In this document: piece by piece, positions 57,775 to 64,000 of the stretch
How the letters are laid out: every line of letters starts with the position of its first letter
Position numbering within the stretch: position 1 is the first letter of the stretch
Source: Campylobacter mucosalis
GTDB lineage: Bacteria > Campylobacterota > Campylobacteria > Campylobacterales > Campylobacteraceae
Assembly (NCBI RefSeq): GCF_013372205.1
Contig: NZ_CP053831.1
Coordinates: 1,116,001-1,180,000, forward strand
Direction: 5' to 3'
DNA length: 64,000 nucleotides
Translations under genes and position numbers: made by a program
The notes under the pieces: generated by a model
Databases searched by the model: none
Seen by the model: the letters and a program-made list of their open reading frames with translations, nothing else
Told to the model about the DNA's origin: nothing

Positions 57775-57795
57775 ATGGGGTGCAAAAGCACCCTA
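57775..57795. terminator. Hairpin after hpf, between convergent hpf and cheR
   Basis: GGGTGC-aaaa-GCACCC (57778-57793) followed by TATCTGC and an AAATTTT tract; moderate terminator. Confidence 0.6.
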
Positions 57796-57807
57796 TCTGC
57801 TTAAATT

Positions 57808-58641
57808 TTAAACTTTTTCGTAATATGTAGTACCGTTACTAAACCGCTTCTCGTAAAGCGGAGTATACGGAACAAGGTCAGCGTGACCAGTGTATAGCCT
57901 ACCATAAGCACCAAGCACTTTATGTAGTCTTTCTACGCATTTTAGTCTAAACTCATCATCAAAATATATCATCATATTTCTTGATAAAACTATGTCAAAT
58001 TTCCCCAAACCAAAAAGAGCGTCATCAAAAACGTTCATTATCTTAAATTCACATCTTGCTAAAATGTTTCTTTTTATATTGAATTTATCATCATTTTGCT
58101 TTGTGAAAAATCTCTCTTTTTGATAATCATTTAACCTATGCAAACTCCTTGCATTATAATTACCACTTAAGCATTGAGATATAGCTTCTGAGTTTATGTC
58201 TATGCCAACTATACTTAACGAGCCTGGTGGCATACCTATCTCGTGTGCCAACATCGCTATAGAATAAACCTCATCTCCGCTTGAACAAGGAGCACAAAGT
58301 ATCCTAGCACTACCTAAATCTTTTGCGTAAAACGCCACATCTTTTAGCTGAGGCAACTCTCTATAAAAATATGTTTCATTAACTGTGATTAAATTTAAAA
58401 TATCCTGTCTTAAAATGAAATTTGATCTAATCATAGCCGTAACTTCTCTAAACGTGGCTATCTTTTTATTTTTAGCAAAAGCACTCACTCTTTGCAGCGT
58501 AATATCTCTTTTTGGTCCTAAATCAACACCGCACAAAGAGCGTATAGCTTTCATAAATTCATCAAATCCATCCATATCGCTCGGTGCAGGAATATCATCT
58601 TTTGGCAATTCCTTTGTATCCGTCGCTCTATTAAATAGCAT
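57808..58641 (-). CDS. cheR: Chemotaxis protein methyltransferase CheR
   Basis: Methylates glutamates on chemoreceptors using SAM. 277 residues: N-terminal helical domain with VTAMIRSNFILRQDILNLITVNETYFYREL (two runs), SAM motif RILCAPCSSGDEVYSIAML (about 132-150), GIDINSEAI, and FDIVLSRNMMIYFD (about 213-226). Overlaps cheB by 11 bp, so the two adaptation enzymes are coupled. Confidence 0.94.
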   Translation of the reverse strand: MLFNRATDTKELPKDDIPAPSDMDGFDEFMKAIRSLCGVDLGPKRDITLQRVSAFAKNKKIATFREVTAMIRSNFILRQDILNLITVNETYFYRELPQLKDVAFYAKDLGSARILCAPCSSGDEVYSIAMLAHEIGMPPGSLSIVGIDINSEAISQCLSGNYNARSLHRLNDYQKERFFTKQNDDKFNIKRNILARCEFKIMNVFDDALFGLGKFDIVLSRNMMIYFDDEFRLKCVERLHKVLGAYGRLYTGHADLVPYTPLYEKRFSNGTTYYEKV

Positions 58642-59194
58642 TTAAAAACTCCTGCAGTTCCTTCCTTATACCCATAACATTTAAAACTTTCACGTTCGGG
58701 TTTATCTCCTTAGCCCTCTTTGGCATACCATACACAATAGCACTCTCTTCGCTCTCGGCTATACACTTTGCTCCAGCCTTATAAAGCGCAGCAAGCCCAG
58801 CCGCTCCATCATCCCCAATACCAGTCATTAAAATAGCCATAACATCGGCACTTTTACAAATACTAACACCAGAGTGAAACAGCATATCCACATTTGGAGT
58901 AAAAGTCGTGACAATCTTTGTCTCTGGCTTTACGCCAAATGGCATTGTTTCATTTATTTTAAAATTTTGATCACAAACGTAAACCTTATCTTTTAATATG
59001 GCCCTATCGCTTAAAATTTCAACCTCTATACCACACTCCTTGCTAACTTGAGTAGCAAAAGATGGTATAAACATCTTATTCATATGCTGAGCTATAATAA
59101 CACTCGCTCCGTTTAGGCTGACATCTTTTAAAATTTTCTTTATGTGCCCAGGTCCACCAGTTGATGCACCTATTAAAACTAGCTTTTGAGCCAT
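58631..59194 (-). CDS. cheB: CheB-type methylesterase without receiver domain
   Basis: 187 residues, only the catalytic domain of CheB. Catalytic Ser in LVLIGASTGGPGHIK (about residue 11), His in VIIAQHMNKMF (about 37), Asp in MTGIGDDGAAGL (about 129). It removes methyl groups from receptors. With no phosphoacceptor domain it cannot be activated by CheA through CheY-like phosphorylation, as known in C. jejuni. Follows a chemoreceptor gene by 14 bp. Confidence 0.93.
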   Translation of the reverse strand: MAQKLVLIGASTGGPGHIKKILKDVSLNGASVIIAQHMNKMFIPSFATQVSKECGIEVEILSDRAILKDKVYVCDQNFKINETMPFGVKPETKIVTTFTPNVDMLFHSGVSICKSADVMAILMTGIGDDGAAGLAALYKAGAKCIAESEESAIVYGMPKRAKEINPNVKVLNVMGIRKELQEFLNAI

Positions 59195-59208
59195 TTTTTA
59201 CCTTTTTA

Positions 59209-60897
59209 TCAAGTCCTAAACTCGCCAAGTTTAGCATTTAAGGCGTCTGTCATTTTATTTAGGTGCTCAGCCGCACTTGCTATCTCTTCAACACTTCTTG
59301 CATTTTCAGTTGATATAGAGTTGATACCATTCATGCCGTCCACGATCTGCTCAATACTAGAGCCGGTTTGTATGTAGTCCTCAACCGTTTTATCAGATAG
59401 TTTAATAGCGTCATTTATAGACGCGCTCATTATTTTTATGGTATTTTCAACTTCAGCAGCCACGTTTGTTAGCTCTTGAATTTGTTTTGAGTTTAAATTC
59501 ATCTGAGTGCTTGACTCTGTTATTGCCTGAACTATGACATTTATAGTTGCATTTATCTCTGTTAGGCTGCTTTGAGTGCGTTCAGCCAGTTGGCGAACCT
59601 CATCAGCAACAACGGCAAAACCGCGTCCGTGTTCACCTGCACGTGCCGCCTCAATAGCAGCGTTCAGTGCAAGTAAATTTGTCTGATCTGCTATATCATT
59701 TATCACAACAAGGACAGATTTTACCTGCTCAGCGTCTTTATTTAGCTGATCAATTTTGTTTGCCATCTCGTGCTCTGTTTGTGCTGTTTGAGAAATTTCA
59801 GCAGCCAAACTAGCGATAGCGTCATTTGCCTGTTTTATATATCCAGTTGCCTTTTGTAAATCCTCTTTGCCAAGTTTAGCAGCGTCTATTGAAGATCTCA
59901 TATCTGACTGAATTTGTGAACATTTTTGATTTGTATTTGATACGATATTTGTAGAGTCCTCAACGCGTTTACCAGTTTGAAGCGATGTCGAGCTAAGCTC
60001 ATTTGCAATAGATGAGTTTTCGCTTGATAGGTGTTTTGCGTCGCTTATTAATATGCGTACTTTTTCTATAAAATCATTTATAGCAGCACTTGCTAAAGCC
60101 GTTTCATCTTTGCCGTTAACTTCTAATTTGCGTGTCAAGTCCCCATCTCCGCTTGAGAGATTTCTAGCACGTTTTATAAGCTCATTTAGTGGCTTGCTAA
60201 TTGAAATTTGAGTATATACAACAGATAACGCGATAGCTAGTGCCATTATAACCACGGCTGTGATTATGAAATTTCTAATAGATGCATTAGCCTCATCACT
60301 CATAGCCGTTGCTGTTTCTTCGGCTCTTTTATATGCATCATCAGTGGAAGCCGCTATAACTAAAATATAATTTTTATCCTCAATCTTAATCTTATGAGAG
60401 TTGGCAAATCTTTTACTAGAAACACCATTTATTTTAGTAATATATGAAACATATTCCTCTTTCTCACTTGAATTTATAAGCTTTTGTATATACTTATCTC
60501 CATTTTCATCCGTTGCATTTAATATATTTGTACCCTTCCAATTTGGACGACCTGGATCTTGAACTACATTTCCTTGCTCATCTAGGATAAATACGTAGTT
60601 TGAATCATTTTCACCAAACCTAACCCCAAGCAAAAATTTTAGCACGTCTTCGGTAAGAACGCCAGCCTCTTCGTTTGCCTCTTTATACTCATTTCTTATC
60701 TGATCGATAAAATCAGTAATTATGTCAAGCTCTTCGCTTAGAGTAATTTTTTTCTCAGCATAAGCTGTGTTAATGATGCTATCCTTTGCATCGCCTATCG
60801 TCTCTTTTATAGTGCGATTTGCTAAAAATACCAACACAACAAGTAGTGATATGAGCGCTGTCATTATCATCACCAAGACTTTTGTAGATATTTTCAT
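59209..60897 (-). CDS. Methyl-accepting chemotaxis protein, single Cache domain
   Basis: 562 residues. Membrane helix 1 about 7-25, periplasmic sCache_2-like domain about 35-195 with [20 protein letters not shown] and [13 protein letters not shown], helix 2 about 210-230, HAMP, then the signalling tip [21 protein letters not shown] and [14 protein letters not shown]. Codon usage is uniform, unlike the receptor at 16641. It lies upstream of cheB-cheR and is probably in their transcript. The ligand could be a small organic acid, as in other single-Cache receptors, but this is a guess. Confidence 0.92.
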   Translation of the reverse strand: MKISTKVLVMIMTALISLLVVLVFLANRTIKETIGDAKDSIINTAYAEKKITLSEELDIITDFIDQIRNEYKEANEEAGVLTEDVLKFLLGVRFGENDSNYVFILDEQGNVVQDPGRPNWKGTNILNATDENGDKYIQKLINSSEKEEYVSYITKINGVSSKRFANSHKIKIEDKNYILVIAASTDDAYKRAEETATAMSDEANASIRNFIITAVVIMALAIALSVVYTQISISKPLNELIKRARNLSSGDGDLTRKLEVNGKDETALASAAINDFIEKVRILISDAKHLSSENSSIANELSSTSLQTGKRVEDSTNIVSNTNQKCSQIQSDMRSSIDAAKLGKEDLQKATGYIKQANDAIASLAAEISQTAQTEHEMANKIDQLNKDAEQVKSVLVVINDIADQTNLLALNAAIEAARAGEHGRGFAVVADEVRQLAERTQSSLTEINATINVIVQAITESSTQMNLNSKQIQELTNVAAEVENTIKIMSASINDAIKLSDKTVEDYIQTGSSIEQIVDGMNGINSISTENARSVEEIASAAEHLNKMTDALNAKLGEFRT

Positions 60898-60963
60898 ATT
60901 CCCTCCTCATTATCAATTTGCCTTAATTATATCATTTAAAACTTTAAACAATTAAAAAATATT

Positions 60964-61422
60964 TCATTTTTTCCTAACTTTTCTACTCTCAATGCCTTGA
61001 TTTTCATAAGTTTCTATTTCAACAGTATAGGCTGGGTTTTTCTTTTTTGCTTCCGTGCTTAAAAATGATATTAGCTTGGCATTTGTATTTTTGTGACTAG
61101 ATACTAAAAGTATAAAACTAAGATATTTTTTTGCCTCTTCACTTAAATCGCTAGAGTCCTTTGGTGGTATTATTAAATTTTGCACAAAATATCTTGAAGC
61201 GTCAAAAAGTTCATTTGTGGTCGTTTCAGGTTTACTTGCTATTAGTAACAAGTCGTTTATACTAAAGCTTTTTTGCTCTATTTGGGTTTTGGTTTGTGTG
61301 CTAAAATTTTCAATATTAATAGTGTCACTCCTGTGTTTTAGTAACTTTTTTACCAAAAACACAAGAGCAACTAGAAGAGATAAAAACACAAGCAGTAGTA
61401 AAACTACAAAAAATATTCTCAT
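60964..61422 (-). CDS. Membrane-anchored protein downstream of ccsBA, unknown function
   Basis: About 152 residues. ATG 61422 (MRIFFVVLLLLVFLSLLVAL) starts one base after the ccsBA stop; the open frame runs a little into ccsBA but this start is best. One membrane helix (about 3-25), then a polar and helical part with FSINDLLLIASKPETTTNELFDA and AKLISFLSTEAKKKNP. Family not recognised; a similar gene follows the ccsBA counterpart in C. jejuni as I recall. Confidence 0.7.
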   Translation of the reverse strand: MRIFFVVLLLLVFLSLLVALVFLVKKLLKHRSDTINIENFSTQTKTQIEQKSFSINDLLLIASKPETTTNELFDASRYFVQNLIIPPKDSSDLSEEAKKYLSFILLVSSHKNTNAKLISFLSTEAKKKNPAYTVEIETYENQGIESRKVRKK

Positions 61423-61423
61423 A

Positions 61424-64000
61424 TTAAAGTTTTGTGCAAATTTTACGTTTAAAATATGCAAAAACAGATATTGCTATCATAACCGCAACCATTACATACA
61501 CAAAATTTGGAACTGGTATCGGATCGCCTGAAGCATAAGAGTGCATACCTGCTAAGTAAAAATTCACGCCAAAATAGGTCATAATAATCGCCCAATACGC
61601 AAACATAGATGATACCGCAAACGCATATTGGTTATTTAGTTTTGGTATAAATCTTAAGTGTAGAACAGCGGCATAAACAAGGATAGAGATTAAAGCCCAA
61701 GTTTCTTTGCTATCCCAACCCCAGTAGCGACCCCAGCTCTCATTTGCCCATACTCCGCCAAGGAAATTTCCAAGCGTTAGCAAACTAAGACCCAAAATCA
61801 TCGCCATCTCATTTATGCGAGTAGCTTCTGTGATGTTGCGTGAAATTTCAGAATTTGGTTTTTTTGGATTTTGTATGATAATAAGCACCAAAACAAAAAA
61901 GCCAAGTAAGGCACAAAGCCCCAAAAATCCATAACTAGCCGTGATAACAGAAACATGAATCGTAAGCCAATAGCTCTGAAGTACCGGCACAAGCGTAGTA
62001 ATCTGCGGATCCATCCAGCTAAGATGTGCAACAAACAGCGTAACACCAGCAAGAATAGATGTAAGTGCCATAGCAATAGGGCTTTGCCTTGAAAAAATAA
62101 TACCCGATAAACTAAGGGCCCAAGCGATGTATATCATCGACTCATAGGCGTTACTCCAAGGCGCGTGTTCCGAGATATACCAACGAAGCCCAAGCCCAGC
62201 CGTATGTGCCAAAAATGCCAAAATATTTATAAAATATATAACATTAAAAATTTTAGATATGTTTGTTTTTACAGATAGCATTTTAACAAAAACAAATACT
62301 AATAGCACTAGTCCAGCCAGCAGATAAATAGGTGTTAATCTATCAAAAATTTTCGCCTTATTAAATAAAATTTCCATATCTATACGAGAGTCCTTTGGCA
62401 TTATCTGTCCGCCAAATTTCTTTTGATAGTCTATTATCACATCAAGTGCCTCGTCCGCCTTTTTCCACTTTTGAGCGTAGTCATCAGCATTTTTATCACT
62501 CTTTTGGCCAAGAGATATAGCCTCATCAAGTATGCTAAAGTAGTTTTTCATCATATTAGCTACTGCGTCTGACTCTTCAGGCGGAAAATACATCATCGCT
62601 GAGTAAGGCGAGTACCAAGTGTTTGAAGGGTCATCTTGTTTTGGAAAAACCTTAAAAATTTCACCTATAAATGTTATATAAAACACATTTACCCGCTCAT
62701 CAACCTTGATAACGTCTTTATCAAATGTATTTCTTGAGCCAGGGTGTTTTCTGTTTGCAATATCGGCAAACCTAGTAAGTTTATAGGCGTTATCTTTTTG
62801 GTTTTTGATAAAAAAGTCGTTAAAACTCGCATATTTTTTATCAGCACCCACGCCTATCTCGCCCTTTAGCTCAGGACTGCTTCCAAGTGCTATAATAGGC
62901 TCTGCACGCCAATATCCAGGATCTAGCATTATAGATAAAACGGCTTGATTTGAGTTTAGTGTCCCGATACTATCTTTTCTATAAATTTTATTTAAAACAT
63001 CTTTACTGATAGTATCAAATGGCTTTATACGTCCATCTTGGCTTTGAACTAAAATTTTAGATAGCTTTTGTGCGTGCGAAACGTCAATATGCGGAGAAAA
63101 ATCATACGCAAAAGTCTCTTTTGGCGTAAGTGCAAATAATAAAACCGCAAAAAGTACGGCTATTTTTTTACTACTGCTCTCATTTATAAGTCTTGCTAGT
63201 TTTCTAAAGCGAGAGTGTGGATTAATAACATTTAGCAAAAAGCCAAGTCCCATTAAAAAATAGCCTATGTATGTTGGGATTTTACCTGGGTCTTTATTTA
63301 CCGAAAGTATCGTGCCCTGCTCATCTTGATCGTATGAGCTTTGAAAAAATCTATATCCGTCATAATCTAGAACGTTATTCATATAAATTCTATAATCAAA
63401 AGGCTCAACATCAGCCTTTGAGTCCTTAACAACCACGTCACTAGCATATCCCATAGGAGAATTTGAGCCAGGATATCTCTTTAGTTCAAAATCCTTAAGA
63501 TACAGACTAAATGGCAGTTTTACCTCTTGTGCTCCCCAAGAAGCAAAGAACATATTATCGCCCACTAAAGCACGACTTGGCTCAATAAGGTTATAAAACA
63601 TAACAACCTCTTTGCTTTGATTTTTATAATTTACATCAGCTACTATGGCGTTAAATTCGCTATTTTGCGTGCTAACTAACTTTCTTGAAGCATTAGCAGA
63701 AACAAAGCTCATAGAAAAATTTATCCCGTCTATCGTGTAGAGTTTTTTGCTATTACTTATATCTTCAACGCTTCCAGCTTTTATCTTTTCGCCGTCAAAT
63801 ACGCTTATATCGACATTTGATTTAAAGCTTACTTTGCCGTCCTTTGATGAAAAAGCTACATATTTTGACTGGTCTTTTATCTGAGAATTTAGCGTAAATG
63901 TAATCCCATCAACTATCATCTCCTCGCCATCAAGCAAATTTGTCTCTTGCTTTTCGCTACCTTTTGATAAAACCATCTCGACAACAGCTACGCCGTCCTT
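61424..64000 (-). CDS. ccsA: Cytochrome c biogenesis protein CcsBA (ResB-ResC fusion), 5' end beyond window
   Basis: System II heme exporter and ligase that attaches heme to periplasmic CXXCH proteins. 858 codons are visible; the frame is open through 64000, so the N terminus lies outside. The ResB-like part reaches about 300 residues (FFASWGAQEVKLP, YMNNVLDYDGYRFFQSSY), a periplasmic insertion follows (about 300-570), then the ResC/CcsA part with six helices, the heme-handling WWD motif GRYWGWDSKETWAL, and HTAGLGLRWYISEHAPWSN and GVNFYLAG with heme-ligand His. It probably serves cytochromes such as the one next to hemL. Confidence 0.93.
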   Translation of the reverse strand, partial: KDGVAVVEMVLSKGSEKQETNLLDGEEMIVDGITFTLNSQIKDQSKYVAFSSKDGKVSFKSNVDISVFDGEKIKAGSVEDISNSKKLYTIDGINFSMSFVSANASRKLVSTQNSEFNAIVADVNYKNQSKEVVMFYNLIEPSRALVGDNMFFASWGAQEVKLPFSLYLKDFELKRYPGSNSPMGYASDVVVKDSKADVEPFDYRIYMNNVLDYDGYRFFQSSYDQDEQGTILSVNKDPGKIPTYIGYFLMGLGFLLNVINPHSRFRKLARLINESSSKKIAVLFAVLLFALTPKETFAYDFSPHIDVSHAQKLSKILVQSQDGRIKPFDTISKDVLNKIYRKDSIGTLNSNQAVLSIMLDPGYWRAEPIIALGSSPELKGEIGVGADKKYASFNDFFIKNQKDNAYKLTRFADIANRKHPGSRNTFDKDVIKVDERVNVFYITFIGEIFKVFPKQDDPSNTWYSPYSAMMYFPPEESDAVANMMKNYFSILDEAISLGQKSDKNADDYAQKWKKADEALDVIIDYQKKFGGQIMPKDSRIDMEILFNKAKIFDRLTPIYLLAGLVLLVFVFVKMLSVKTNISKIFNVIYFINILAFLAHTAGLGLRWYISEHAPWSNAYESMIYIAWALSLSGIIFSRQSPIAMALTSILAGVTLFVAHLSWMDPQITTLVPVLQSYWLTIHVSVITASYGFLGLCALLGFFVLVLIIIQNPKKPNSEISRNITEATRINEMAMILGLSLLTLGNFLGGVWANESWGRYWGWDSKETWALISILVYAAVLHLRFIPKLNNQYAFAVSSMFAYWAIIMTYFGVNFYLAGMHSYASGDPIPVPNFVYVMVAVMIAISVFAYFKRKICTKL

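Noticed and set aside
58631-59194. CheB as a truncated pseudogene
   Set aside because: The Ser, His and Asp of the catalytic domain are present, and the receiver-less form is known in Campylobacter.
63974-63976. Met codon at 63976 as the true ccsBA start
   Set aside because: The frame stays open to the window edge with ResB-like sequence, and CcsBA proteins are longer; the real start lies outside.
1-64000. CRISPR arrays, prophage, insertion sequences, tRNA and rRNA genes
   Set aside because: No regularly spaced repeats, integrase, transposase or tRNA/rRNA-like sequence was recognised anywhere in the window.

Overview
The window is AT-rich, densely packed Campylobacterota DNA, almost certainly genus Campylobacter. 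Evidence for this is the gene content (FlhA and an orphan FlhB C-terminal paralogue, FliW, a CheB without a receiver domain, fused ResB-ResC CcsBA, Cache-domain chemoreceptors), frequent TTG/GTG starts, promoters with a strong -10 box but no clear -35, and several gene blocks that I recall as syntenic with C. jejuni. The blocks are reshuffled relative to C. jejuni, so a different species is likely; I cannot name it. I see no rRNA, tRNA, CRISPR array or insertion sequence.

Layout. 1-8454 (minus): a tightly overlapping housekeeping run pheS-pheT-aroA-ispH-LMW phosphatase-rpsA-membrane protein-serA. 8574-13846: hinT (+), then minus-strand argH, a TorD-like protein, copA, copZ and a GNAT acetyltransferase. 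13961-18632 (+): yebC, a cyclophilin, a DctA-like symporter and a large chemoreceptor whose promoter contains a G9 tract. 18654-26869: a LolC/E-like permease and secA (-), lolA (+), a periplasmic protein and Pif1-like helicase (-), and a two-enzyme cell-wall lipoprotein (+). 26866-35232: pyrB-pyrC, an Hcp/Sel1 protein, a small acidic protein, a DHH phosphoesterase, flhA, an Rrf2/IscR-like regulator and a split pabB/pabC pair (all -), then rpsO (+). 35261-40787 (-): flhX, a FliK-like protein, an MFS transporter, two small membrane proteins, hemL and a cytochrome c. 40871-48759 (+): folD, lepB, a site-2 protease, rpiB, apt, dedA, an internally deleted SDR, pepA, a 0.5-kb non-coding element with nested inverted repeats, and ychF. 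48783-51850 (-): lon and bamD. 51986-57773 (+): fliW, a four-gene adhesin/minor-pseudopilin operon, and hpf. 57808-64000 (-): cheR, cheB, a chemoreceptor, a membrane protein and ccsBA, which runs off the edge.

Most genes are core. The accessory or unusual parts are: (a) the operon at 52394-57181, where a 929-residue secreted protein is translationally coupled to three prepilin-like proteins resembling MshD/PilV, MshO/PilW and MshP/PilX, so it looks like a minor-pilin plus tip-protein module; (b) the G9 tract touching the TATAAT box of a chemoreceptor whose ligand-binding and signalling halves differ in codon usage; (c) the pabB/pabC junction, where one T in a T5 run separates two genes from an in-frame fusion and the context allows a +1 slip at UGA; (d) an SDR gene that has lost about half its Rossmann fold without losing frame; (e) a 475-bp nested inverted-repeat element between pepA and ychF.
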